64,000 bases of DNA from Nocardiopsis sp. NRRL B-16309. GTDB lineage: Bacteria > Actinomycetota > Actinomycetes > Streptosporangiales > Streptosporangiaceae. This document shows, piece after piece, positions 32,576 through 40,841 of this stretch. Each line of letters opens with the position of its first letter. Position 1 is the stretch's first letter. The position numbers and the translations under genes are program-made. The notes under the pieces are model-generated. The model was not told where the DNA came from, searched no databases, and worked only from the letters and a program-made list of their open reading frames with translations. The stretch spans positions 1-64,000 of the forward strand of contig NZ_LGEC01000126.1 of NCBI RefSeq assembly GCF_001279585.1, read 5' to 3'.

Positions 32576-33609
32576 TGGGTGAACCCGAGGTCCCGCAGAC
32601 CGTCGGCGACGAGCTCGATCCCCTCGACCGTGCGGATGGAGGGGTTCATGGCCTGGCCGCTGAGCAGGATGTACCGGCCCTCCCGGACCGCGGTGAGGTT
32701 GCGGGTGGCGGGGCCGTTCTCCAGGAACTCGATCTTGGCGTCGGCGGACTCGGCCGTCTGGGACTCGCGGGTCAGGTCCCCGAGCACGATGACGTCGGGG
32801 TCGCGTTCGGCCACGGTCTCCCAGTTGATCTGCGGCCACTCGTCGTGGGTGTCGTCGAACGCGTTCTGCGCGCCGACCGCGCGGGTGATGGCGCCGGGGG
32901 CGCCGCAGCAGCCGGCGAGGTAGGGCGACTCGGAGTTGGCGAACCAGTACATGAGGGAGGCGTCGGAGGCGTCCAGGTCCGCGGTCGCCGCGTCCACCCG
33001 GCCTTCGAGTTCGGCGACGAGGGCGTCCCCGCGCTCCTCGACGCCGAAGATCCGGGCGAGGTCGTGGATCTCGCCGTAGACGGCGTCGAGCGTGAGCGGT
33101 TCGCTGCGGGAGCCGTCGCCCCCGCTCTCGTTGTCCTTGCCCGCGGCGCAGTCGGTCGGGGAGACGTAGGTGGGCACGCCCAGTTCCTCGAACTGTTCGC
33201 GGGTGGCGACGCCGCCAGTGCCGAGGGTGGAGACGAAGGAGGAGGTCACGAAGTCCGGTTCGACGTCGAGCACCGCCTCGAAGGAGGGGTTGTCGTCGGC
33301 GAGCCGGGGGATGTCCTCGTTGGCCTCCTCCAGGCCCTCCATGATCGGGTCGGTCCAGGTGGCCGTACCGATGACGCGGTCCTCCAGTCCGAGGGAGAGC
33401 AGGATCTCGGTGGTGCCCTGGTTGAGGGAGACGACGCGCTCGGGCGGGGCGTCGACGCTCACCTCGTGCCCGCAGTTGTCGATCGTCGTGGTGGCGCCGG
33501 TGTCGGAGCCCGTCCCGCCGTCCTGGCCGTCCGTGGACGTACCGCAGGCGGTCAGGAGGAGGGGAGGCGCGAGGAGGAGGGCGAGGGGGCGGAGCGCGGA
33601 ACGCAGCAT
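32572..33609 (-). CDS. Cobalamin/corrinoid-binding lipoprotein (BtuF-like)
   Basis: Extracellular substrate-binding lipoprotein of 345 residues. The signal peptide ends in LLLTACGTS, lipid cysteine near residue 20. Cluster A-2/PBP-fold features follow: VVSLNQGTTEILLSLGLEDRV, then the EPDFVTSS strand and a long backbone helix. Four further cysteines (DNCGHE, TDCAAGK, AGCCGAP) could form disulfides. It delivers cargo to the FecCD permease. ATG 33609 has GAGG 6 bases upstream. The riboswitch at 33.7-33.9 kb lies in its leader, which supports B12 or cobinamide as ligand; from protein sequence alone an iron chelate would also be possible. Confidence 0.88.
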   Translation of the reverse strand: MLRSALRPLALLLAPPLLLTACGTSTDGQDGGTGSDTGATTTIDNCGHEVSVDAPPERVVSLNQGTTEILLSLGLEDRVIGTATWTDPIMEGLEEANEDIPRLADDNPSFEAVLDVEPDFVTSSFVSTLGTGGVATREQFEELGVPTYVSPTDCAAGKDNESGGDGSRSEPLTLDAVYGEIHDLARIFGVEERGDALVAELEGRVDAATADLDASDASLMYWFANSESPYLAGCCGAPGAITRAVGAQNAFDDTHDEWPQINWETVAERDPDVIVLGDLTRESQTAESADAKIEFLENGPATRNLTAVREGRYILLSGQAMNPSIRTVEGIELVADGLRDLGFTQ

Positions 33610-33680
33610 GGGTGTGCCTCGGATGTCGGGGCTCGAACGCGGAGCCTGGCATGGATGCCCTCCGCGCGTTCGACGCGGAG

Positions 33681-33870
33681 GGGCCAGCAGGTCTTCGGAC
33701 TCGGGTTCACCCGGACGGGATGCCTTCCCAGGCCGGTTCCGCGTCGACGCAGTGGTCGCCGCGGGCTCGCCCCAGTGGCGCAAAGTACCCCGCCCGTCCC
33801 CCTCACCGCTGCGCGTCAGTTCCGGATTCGCACCGGATTCCCTGACCACTGGCGTGGTACGACTGGCACC
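33681..33870 (-). promoter_or_regulatory. Cobalamin riboswitch (btuFCD-like leader)
   Basis: On the minus strand the core starts near 33843 (GGGAATCCGGTGCGAATCCG, then ACTGACGCGCAGCGGTGA). The 3' element GAGTCCGAAGACCTGCTGG lies near 33684-33703. GGTGCCAG at 33870-33863 pairs with CTGGCCCC near 33681 to form P1. The core and 3' element are almost the same as those of the cobG leader, only about two changes in 45 bases. The lipoprotein ATG follows about 70 bases later. Confidence 0.92.
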
Positions 33871-33957
33871 CGAAGGGTACCAAGGCCGCGTGTCAGCGCA
33901 TTCGGAGGATCCCGGGCGGACCGGCCGGTCCGGAACGGAGCCGTAGCCGGATTGCGC

Positions 33958-34029
33958 CACCGCCCGCACCGCCCGCACCGCCCGCACCGCCCGCACCGCC
34001 CGCACCGCCCGCACCGCCCGCACCGCCCG
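33958..34029. repeat. 9-bp tandem repeat, 8 copies
   Basis: CACCGCCCG is repeated eight times without a break and then decays (CACCGACAG). It lies between the importer riboswitch and the VOC gene, ending 54 bases before the VOC start. The copies are identical, so the array is young or kept by slippage. It has no protein-coding role that I can see. The wider gap 33610-34083 holds the riboswitch and this repeat. Confidence 0.95.
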
Positions 34030-34083
34030 CACCGACAGCGTGGGTCCTTCCTGAGCGGGGTGCCGGGTGGAATCCTGGCCCCC

Positions 34084-34452
34084 ATGATCGGACGCCTGCG
34101 CACCGTCGCCATCGACTGCCCGGATCCGGAGGCCCTGGCGGGCTTCTACGCCGAACTCCTGGGCCTGCCCGTCATCGAGCGCGTGGACGACTGGGTGGTG
34201 CTCGCCGGGGACGACCTGCCCCGGATCGCCTTCCAACGGGCCCCCGACCACCGGCCGCCCGCCTGGCCCGACCCGGAGCGGCCCCAGCAGATGCACTTCG
34301 ACGTGTGGGTCGACGACATCGCCACGGCCGAGGCGCGCGTGCTGGAACTCGGCGCCACCCGGCTGGCGCGGGTGGAGGACGATCCCGACGACCTCTTCCG
34401 GATCTACGCCGATCCGGCGGGGCACCCCTTCTGCCTGGAGTTCGCGCGCTGA
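34084..34452 (+). CDS. VOC-superfamily (glyoxalase/dioxygenase-like) protein
   Basis: Small cytoplasmic protein of 122 residues with the vicinal-oxygen-chelate fold. It begins VAIDCPDPEALAGFYAELLG, a classic beta-alpha start, and ends in DPAGHPFCLEF with the usual C-terminal glutamate. A histidine in QMHFDVWVDD and that glutamate are possible metal ligands. The group includes glyoxalases, extradiol dioxygenases and antibiotic-binding proteins, and this sequence does not say which. ATG 34084 has only a weak ribosome site and sits close after the 9-base repeat array. It appears to be a lone gene. Confidence 0.8.
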   Translation: MIGRLRTVAIDCPDPEALAGFYAELLGLPVIERVDDWVVLAGDDLPRIAFQRAPDHRPPAWPDPERPQQMHFDVWVDDIATAEARVLELGATRLARVEDDPDDLFRIYADPAGHPFCLEFAR

Positions 34453-34667
34453 CGGAGGGCGCGTCCGGGTGGCCGCCGGCGGGCAGAACGTACGGATCCG
34501 GCCGCCCGTGGTCATGCGGCGACACGAGCTGCCGGACATGTGAGCGCTCACATGACCGGGCCCCGGCCGTCGGACCGGTCTCGCCCGGCCGCTATCCTCC
34601 CGGAGGCCGTCCCCCCGCGGCGGCGCCTCGGGAACCGGGACACGACACTCTCTCCTCCGGAGGGCTC

Positions 34668-35927
34668 ATGCCCACGTCGCACGCACCGCTCCGCAACTGG
34701 GCCGGGAACGTCACCTTCGCCAGTCCGCGGGTGCACCGGCCCACGACCGTCGACGCCCTGCGCCGACTCGTGCGGGACAGCGCCGGGATCCGCGCCCTCG
34801 GCAGCGGCCACTCCTTCAACCTCGTCGCCGACTCCGACCGCGACCTGGTCCGGTTGGACGGCCTGCCCGTGGTGACCGAGGTCGACCCGGCCGCCTCGAC
34901 CGTCACCGTCTCCGGTGGCCTGCGCTACGCCGAACTGGCCGCCGCCCTGCACCGCGAGGGCTACGCGCTGGCCAACCTGGCCTCCCTGCCGCACATCTCC
35001 GTCGCTGGTTCCTGCGCGACCGGCACCCACGGGTCCGGTGACGGGCAGCGCTGCCTGTCCGCGGCGGTCCGCGCGCTGGAGCTGGTCGGACCGGACGGCG
35101 ACCTGCGGTGGCTGTCCCGCGACACCGATCCCGGGGTCTTCCCCGGAGCCGTGGTCGCCCTCGGCGCGCTCGGCGTCGTCACACGGCTCACCCTGGAGAT
35201 CGAGCCCGCCTACGAGATGACCCAGCGGGTGCGGGTCGGAGTGCCCCTGGACGAGGTGGCCGAACGGATCGACGACGTGTTCGGCGCCGCCACCAGCGTC
35301 AGCCTCTTCACGGACTGGCACGCGGGCGAGGGCGACGTGTGGCTCAAGAACCGCACCGACCAGCCGGAGGGCGAGTGGCAGGGCGGGCGGCCCGCCCCCG
35401 GCCCGATGCACCCCGTTCCGGGCATGCCGCCCGAACCCAGCACCGAGCAGCTGGGCACCGTCGGCCCCTGGTTCGAGCGCCTGCCCCACTTCCGGCCCGA
35501 GCTGCCCCCGAGCGCGGGCGACGAACTCCAGTCCGAGCTCTACCTCCCCCGGGACGCGGCCCCGGCCGCCTTCGCGGCGCTCCGGGAGATCGGATCCCTG
35601 ATCGCCCCGGTGCTGCACGTCTCGGAGGTGCGCACGATCCGCGCCGACGACCTGTGGCTGAGCCCCGCCCACCACCGGGACACCGTCGCCTTCCACTTCA
35701 CCTGGCGCAGGGACCCGGCGACCGTGCTGCCCCTCCTCGCCGCCGTGGAGGACCGCCTGGTGCCGCTGGGCGCGCGACCGCACTGGGGCAAGCTCACCGC
35801 GCTGAACCCGGCGGAGGTCATCGGCATGTACGAGCGCGGCGCGGACTTCGGTCGCCTGGCACGGGATCTCGACCCGCACGGGAAGTTCCGCAACGCCTTC
35901 ACCGACGCCCTCTTCCCCCGGGCGTGA
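34668..35927 (+). CDS. Alditol oxidase (FAD-dependent, AldO-like)
   Basis: FAD-dependent sugar-alcohol oxidase of 419 residues, matching the length and order of Streptomyces AldO. The covalent-FAD histidine is in LGSGHSFN (about residue 46). ASLPHISVAGSCATGTHGSG is the FAD-phosphate loop, MHPVPGMPPEPSTEQLG and LPHFRPEL are substrate-domain motifs, and RPHWGK near the C terminus supplies active-site residues. AldO oxidises xylitol and sorbitol to aldoses with production of H2O2. ATG 34668 follows GGAGGG by 3 bases. It has no signal peptide. Other members of the VAO group, such as aldonolactone oxidases, are the main alternative. Confidence 0.87.
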   Translation: MPTSHAPLRNWAGNVTFASPRVHRPTTVDALRRLVRDSAGIRALGSGHSFNLVADSDRDLVRLDGLPVVTEVDPAASTVTVSGGLRYAELAAALHREGYALANLASLPHISVAGSCATGTHGSGDGQRCLSAAVRALELVGPDGDLRWLSRDTDPGVFPGAVVALGALGVVTRLTLEIEPAYEMTQRVRVGVPLDEVAERIDDVFGAATSVSLFTDWHAGEGDVWLKNRTDQPEGEWQGGRPAPGPMHPVPGMPPEPSTEQLGTVGPWFERLPHFRPELPPSAGDELQSELYLPRDAAPAAFAALREIGSLIAPVLHVSEVRTIRADDLWLSPAHHRDTVAFHFTWRRDPATVLPLLAAVEDRLVPLGARPHWGKLTALNPAEVIGMYERGADFGRLARDLDPHGKFRNAFTDALFPRA

Positions 35928-35966
35928 GGTCGGCGTGCGGCGGTGCCGTGCCCCGGCCCGCCGTCG

Positions 35967-38867
35967 TCAGCTCCAGATGAGCCCGAACCCGGTGGTCACT
36001 CCGGTGACCGTCTCCCGGTACTCGGCCAGGGCGTCCCCTGCGACCCCGGCGGAGTTCAGGTGGACGAGCGGCGCCGGGCTCACCCACCTGTTCCAGCCCC
36101 GCTCGAAGGCGTGGGGGCCCTGGGGCTCGCGCTCGAACACGGCCGGGACCGCGTGCCAGACCCTCCGGTTCGGCGCGGAGCGGCCCCGGGCCTGGGCACG
36201 GGCCCGGTCGCGCTCCTCCCGCGCCGAGCCGGGGACCGGCAGCTCGTACCGGACCGCCAGGCACCGGCGGCGGTGCCCGCCGGGCCCGGCCCGCTCGTCG
36301 CCGACGGCCGGGTTGATCACCTCTTCCAACGCGACGGCGAACTTCTCGGCGGCCTCGGGCCCCGCGCCGGTCAGGGTGCACTGGTGCACTCCGGCCGAGT
36401 CCACGTGGACACGGACGCCCTCGGCCCCCACCGCGGAGTGCCCGGCGAACAGGAGCGCGTCGGCGACGGCGTTCGCGAACCAGTCGATCCCGACGGGTTC
36501 CCTGGCCTGTGCGAGCAGGCGCCCGGCGACCCGTACACGCTCCGCGCGCGCCGCTCCGGCCGCCGCCACCCCCCAGACCGTCGCGACCGCCAGGACCGCC
36601 GTCGCCGCGACCTGCCACGGGCCGAGGAACGCGCCCACCACGAGGACGGCGGCCAGGACGGCCAGCGCCTGGCCCACTGCTGCGCTCCGTCCGCGCCCGG
36701 CGGGCCTCGGCCGCCGGACGCCCGCCGCCCTTCCGACCGCGCCCGCGGCGGCCGGCAGGGCGATGGGCGGCATGGTGCGCGGCGTCATGGTCGACGCGGT
36801 GGACGGCGCGGAAGGCGGCACGGTGGTCGACGGCCTGAGGGTGGAGGCCCGCACGGGGGGCACCTGCCTCTCCCAGACCCGCAGCGCGGCGGTCAGCGTG
36901 TCCTCGTACGGCTCCCCCAGCCGCCACTGCTCGCGGGTCTCGTCCCGGGCGCCCGCCCGGATGAGCATGCGCACGTTGACCGCGTCCGTCTCACCCTCCG
37001 GCGGCGGTTCGTACGGGGAGAGGCGGGCGTCGACGTGCGCCACCCCGCTCACCACTCCGCCGTCGGTGCCCAGGGCCAGGTAGCCCTCGTGTTTGCGGAC
37101 GAACCGGTTCCAGTCCGCGTCTCCCTTGGGATGGTCGTGGCTCACGCACACGACCGTCCAGGTGTGCGCGGTCTTCTCGGGCCAGGAGGGATCCAGCCGC
37201 AGGGCCCTGCCCCGGCCCTGCAGGACCGCCGTCGCCGTCGTGGAGGTGGTCAGGTCCACGACCACGTTGATCCCCCGCGCGTCCCAGCCCTCGCCGAGGA
37301 GCGCCCTGGTCCCGACCAGCACGCTGCACCCGGCCCAGTCCAGGAAGCGCGTCACCAGTCCGACGCGCGTGCGCGGCGGCCACGTGCCCTCGATGACGTG
37401 GAGTCCGTCCACCTCCCGGACGGACAGGTCGAGGTCGGGGCGCTCGGCGAGGACGAAGCCGATGAGCGCGTCGCTGGTCCACGGGCTGGTGGCCACCGTG
37501 CGCCCGGTGATCATGACGGGGTTGAGGAAGGCGGTGCGCGGGTCCTCCGCGAGCAGGGCCAGCTGGAGCCACGCCGACCCGGCGTCCTCGGCGAGGACGC
37601 CGCGCAGGGACCGCGGGGTGCGGGCGCGCTCCTGGTCGCACAGGACGAGGGCGCGCAGCCGGTCGCCGAGCGCGTCGGACTCGGTGTCCACGATCTCCAC
37701 GGTCGCCTGGGACTTGGCGGCGCTGCGGGCGAGGACGCGGTCCACGGGCGAGGTGGTGGCGCGGATGCCCCGCCGCGTGAGCTGGTACCCGACCGTCGGC
37801 AGGGCCGCCCGGATGCTCTGCCGCGCGGCCCTGTTCCGTTCGGTGCCGGGGTCGAGGCAGTGCCGTTCGTAGTCCTTCAGGAGCGCGACCCAGTCGTCGG
37901 CGTCGGGCGGGTGGCGGTGCCGTTCCGCGAGGCGGGCGCCCCTGGGGAGCGCGCAGAGTCCGGCGTGGTGGAGCCGCAGGACCGCGTCGGCCTCGTCGGG
38001 GCGTTCGTCCGCCAGACGGTCCCAGTCGGCCTGGTCGTGTCCGGCGGTGAAGCGGTCGACGAACCGCACGTCGATCCACGGCAGGAAGTCGGTCTCGGCG
38101 AATCCGGGAGTGAGCAGTTCCGTGCACATCTCCGTGAACCGGAGACCCTGCTCGGCGAGGTATTCGCGCTCCAACGCGTTGGGCACGGTGATGTAGGCCA
38201 GTTCCGCGAACGGGGCCAGGTAGCCGTCCCGGACGAGCGCGGGGACGGACGCGCCGGTGATCGGCTCTCCGAAGAGGCGCTCCACCAGCGTCTTCTCGGT
38301 TCTGGTCAGGCTTGCGGAGGGTGTTCCGGTCAGTCCGATGACGTGGGCGTCGGGAAGTTCGTCCAGGATCTCGGCGAGGAGGCGGCCCCACACCTGGAGC
38401 AGGTGGTGGCACTCGTCGAGGATCACGGTGAGCGGGCCCGCGTCGTGCAGGGCCCTCACCAGGGCCTCGCCGTTGGCGTGGAGGCGGTCGCGGACGGACC
38501 CGCTCCCGCTGGACTCGGCCTCGGGGTCGAAGACCGCGAGCGACTGGTAGGTCAGCACGTTGACGTCGTGGTCCAGGGTCCGGTCGGTACCGGCCGTGCC
38601 GCCGTCCGGGCGGTCGTAGGCCTCCCAGTGGGTGATCCACTGCCCCTGGATGGCGATGTTGGGGGCGAAGACGACGGTGCGGCGGCCGAGGCGGCGGGCG
38701 GCCTCCACACCGACGAGGGTCTTCCCTGCGCCGGGCGGCAGCACGACCCAGGTGCGCCGGTGGCCGTCCGCCCAGCGCGCGGCGACGGCGTCCAGCGCGG
38801 TGCGCTGGTAGGGCCGCAGCTCGCCGGGCCAGGATGCGGTCGCGAACGCTGTGGGGGTTTCGGACAC
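35967..38867 (-). CDS. SF2 (DEAD/DEAH-like) helicase with C-terminal membrane segments
   Basis: Predicted ATP-dependent nucleic-acid helicase or translocase of 966 residues. RecA-like domain 1: Q-type start LRPYQRTALDAV, motif I PPGAGKT at 44-50, motif II DECHH at 151-155, motif III TGTPS at 180-184. Domain 2: GTRALLGEGWDA 519-530 and motif VI QGRGRALR 550-557. After a Pro/Ser/Thr-rich linker (about 670-705) come two adjacent hydrophobic helices (about 731-771), then a soluble domain of about 190 residues that I do not recognise. A helicase tethered to the membrane is unusual. GTG 38867 gives the only sensible N terminus but has a poor ribosome site. An HTH-like gene lies 90 bases upstream on the same strand, so the pair may be an operon. 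A role in defence or DNA uptake is inference. Confidence 0.8.
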   Translation of the reverse strand: MSETPTAFATASWPGELRPYQRTALDAVAARWADGHRRTWVVLPPGAGKTLVGVEAARRLGRRTVVFAPNIAIQGQWITHWEAYDRPDGGTAGTDRTLDHDVNVLTYQSLAVFDPEAESSGSGSVRDRLHANGEALVRALHDAGPLTVILDECHHLLQVWGRLLAEILDELPDAHVIGLTGTPSASLTRTEKTLVERLFGEPITGASVPALVRDGYLAPFAELAYITVPNALEREYLAEQGLRFTEMCTELLTPGFAETDFLPWIDVRFVDRFTAGHDQADWDRLADERPDEADAVLRLHHAGLCALPRGARLAERHRHPPDADDWVALLKDYERHCLDPGTERNRAARQSIRAALPTVGYQLTRRGIRATTSPVDRVLARSAAKSQATVEIVDTESDALGDRLRALVLCDQERARTPRSLRGVLAEDAGSAWLQLALLAEDPRTAFLNPVMITGRTVATSPWTSDALIGFVLAERPDLDLSVREVDGLHVIEGTWPPRTRVGLVTRFLDWAGCSVLVGTRALLGEGWDARGINVVVDLTTSTTATAVLQGRGRALRLDPSWPEKTAHTWTVVCVSHDHPKGDADWNRFVRKHEGYLALGTDGGVVSGVAHVDARLSPYEPPPEGETDAVNVRMLIRAGARDETREQWRLGEPYEDTLTAALRVWERQVPPVRASTLRPSTTVPPSAPSTASTMTPRTMPPIALPAAAGAVGRAAGVRRPRPAGRGRSAAVGQALAVLAAVLVVGAFLGPWQVAATAVLAVATVWGVAAAGAARAERVRVAGRLLAQAREPVGIDWFANAVADALLFAGHSAVGAEGVRVHVDSAGVHQCTLTGAGPEAAEKFAVALEEVINPAVGDERAGPGGHRRRCLAVRYELPVPGSAREERDRARAQARGRSAPNRRVWHAVPAVFEREPQGPHAFERGWNRWVSPAPLVHLNSAGVAGDALAEYRETVTGVTTGFGLIWS

Positions 38868-38957
38868 CCGTCGATCGTAGTCCGGCGGGCTGGCCCGGGT
38901 CAGGGCCGCTCGGCGTCCGTTCCCGGATCGGCGCGCGCCGGTGTCCGTGGGCGCCGG

Positions 38958-39377
38958 TCAGTGCCCCTCGGCGCTCCGGAGTTCCCGCCAGGCCGAGACC
39001 CACCGCTCGCGCTCCGCGGCGTCCTCGCCCGCGCACGCGGTGACGAAGGCCATCAGGAACACGTACCTGGGCAGCTCGGTGCCTTCGAGGACCTCGCGGA
39101 AGGTGGCCGCCTTGACCGCGCCGCCGCACAGGTACTCCAGCTCCAGGTAGGACCAGTCGCCCGCCCAGACGAGGTAGCGGCGCATGGTCAGCAGGAAGGC
39201 GGCGGTGCTGCGGGCCGTGCGGGGGTCGGGCCGCTCGTCGTAGCCGTCCAGGTCTCGCAGCAGACCGATCCGCTCGACGGTGGTGTCGACGGGCGTGGAC
39301 AGCAGGCGGTCCAGCCAGCCGGTGGCGCGCAGGGAGGTGTTGGGACCGGTCGGTTCGAGAACGGCCGTCGTACTCAA
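38958..39377 (-). CDS. Small putative helix-turn-helix protein
   Basis: Cytoplasmic protein of 139 residues. The C-terminal half (about 57-135) reads like the helix-turn-helix N-terminal domain of many actinomycete proteins: FLLTMRRYLVWAGDWSYLEL, a turn, KAATFREVLEG, then LPRYVFLMAFVTACAGEDA and a final RWVSAWREL. The first 55 residues have no clear fold. Start is TTG 39377 with GGAG 6 bases upstream. It precedes the helicase by 90 bases in the same direction and is probably co-transcribed. It could regulate or partner the helicase; the HTH call is from pattern only. Confidence 0.6.
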   Translation of the reverse strand: MSTTAVLEPTGPNTSLRATGWLDRLLSTPVDTTVERIGLLRDLDGYDERPDPRTARSTAAFLLTMRRYLVWAGDWSYLELEYLCGGAVKAATFREVLEGTELPRYVFLMAFVTACAGEDAAERERWVSAWRELRSAEGH

Positions 39378-39982
39378 TGAGTCTCCGCGGGATGGGGATT
39401 CGACCAGGATCGTGCGTGTTCGTCACAGCGCACGCGCGAACGGCGCATACGCGAACAAGGGTGCGGGAGAACACCGACGGCCAGAGGAGGGGTGTTGCCG
39501 AGATAACTCCGACTGATCGGCTACGGGGAAATCTACCGGAAGAACGTGACACACGAAAGCGCCCGCGGTGTGGGCGGTGTAGAGGCGTGCGACACCCCAG
39601 GGTGTGACGCGGGCACACCCCGGTGAACGCTCAGGATTATTCCTGAGAAAGCACCTCAAAGGTCATCTGGAAGCCGAGTGAATACGTCCCTATTACGACG
39701 CATTGATTCCTTGCTGTTGCGCCTGGTAAAAGAGGTTCGTCGGATCACGCGCCTCTTTTTCGCGCATCCGATTTTCCATATAGGGCTCGACCGAAACACT
39801 CCGCTCCGCCCCTGCGAGAGGACGCGAGGTCCGACCACTCCCCCGGCCGAATCGGGGCACCGGAAGGAAAAGATCGGGACGGCGGTCGCCGCGCCGGTCT
39901 TCGCGGTGGCCGCGCCGCCGAGCGGCAGTCCCGGACGTGGTCCGCGCACGCCACAGGGCGGACCGGCGAAACCGGGCCGGGG
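39378..39982. other. 605-base gap, AT-richer, no gene recognised
   Basis: Between the divergent-facing ends of the HTH gene and the L,D-transpeptidase gene. From about 39620 to 39800 the base composition falls well below the rest of the window, with runs such as GATTATTCC and CTCTTTTTCGCG. CTCAGGA-TTAT-TCCTGAG at 39630-39647 is a small hairpin or operator. Short frames here have no family pattern and poor starts. The part near 39378-39620 probably holds the promoter of the HTH-helicase unit. Confidence 0.5.
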
Positions 39983-40717
39983 TCAGCGCACGACGACGGT
40001 GGCGTACACCTCCATGTTCCCGCTCTCCCACAGCCAGTCCATCGCGGCCATGCTCACCCGGGCGCACCCGTGCGAGGCGGGCTGCGGGGGCACGCTGGGG
40101 TAGCCGTGCACGGCGATGCCGCCGTTGAAGTACTTGGGTCTGTACAGGGCGCCGTAGGGGCCCGGGTCCCACGCGTCCACCTCGCGGAAGACCGAGTACG
40201 TGCCGGTCGGCGTGGTCGCGATCCGTTCGGTGCCGTCGGAGCCCTCGTAGGGCCGGCCCGATCCGGTGGAGGTGTTGAGCACGCGTTCGACCTCGCCGCC
40301 GGAGACCACCAGTAGGAGCTGGCGCTCCAGGTCGATCTCCAAAACGTCGCCCGAGGAGGAGGTGGCGGAGGGCCGCACGCCCTCGTCGAGCGCCGCCCGG
40401 GTCTCGGGGCCGACGATGCCGTCGCGGCCGATCCCCGCCGCCTTCTGCAGCGCCGTGACCGCCTGGGCCGTGTTGAAGCCGAACATGCCGTCCACGCCGT
40501 CGATCCAGTAGCCCAGCTCGACCAGGCGCTCCTGGACCTCCGACACCGCCGGCCCGGAGGAGCCCTGGCGCAGCTCCGTGGCGGCGACCGCCGCGGCGGG
40601 CCGTGCCGTCGCGGTGAGCGCCGCGACCAGCGCGCACACCATCACCGCGGCCGTGATCGCCGCGCGGGTGGGAAGGCGCGGGCGGAACCGTCGAGGGAGT
40701 GACAAGGGGGTGACCAT
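39983..40717 (-). CDS. L,D-transpeptidase (YkuD) with peptidoglycan-binding domain
   Basis: Secreted cell-wall cross-linking enzyme of 244 residues. The signal peptide covers about 1-44 (hydrophobic core AAVMVCALVAALTATA, end AAAVA). A PG_binding_1 domain covers about 50-112 (GPAVSEVQERLVELGYWIDG, GPETRAALDEG). The YkuD catalytic domain covers about 122-244, with HGYPSVPPQPASHGCARVS holding the catalytic histidine and cysteine. It makes 3-3 or protein-to-wall links on the outer face. ATG 40717 has AAAGGAGA 5 bases upstream. It stands alone. Confidence 0.93.
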   Translation of the reverse strand: MVTPLSLPRRFRPRLPTRAAITAAVMVCALVAALTATARPAAAVAATELRQGSSGPAVSEVQERLVELGYWIDGVDGMFGFNTAQAVTALQKAAGIGRDGIVGPETRAALDEGVRPSATSSSGDVLEIDLERQLLLVVSGGEVERVLNTSTGSGRPYEGSDGTERIATTPTGTYSVFREVDAWDPGPYGALYRPKYFNGGIAVHGYPSVPPQPASHGCARVSMAAMDWLWESGNMEVYATVVVR

Positions 40718-40841
40718 ACGTCTCCTTTACCCACCCGCACGGCGTTCCCCACCCTTCCTCCGCATCTGTGGACGAACGGAGGAAGGGCAGGCGGCCGTCA
40801 GGCCGTCCGTCGCGGGTGGTGGCGGGCGACGGGGAACGGCG

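Noticed and set aside
39656..39949. A 97-codon minus-strand frame in the AT-richer gap
   Set aside because: No ribosome site or family similarity; the sequence is Arg/Ser-rich and runs through low-GC spacer.
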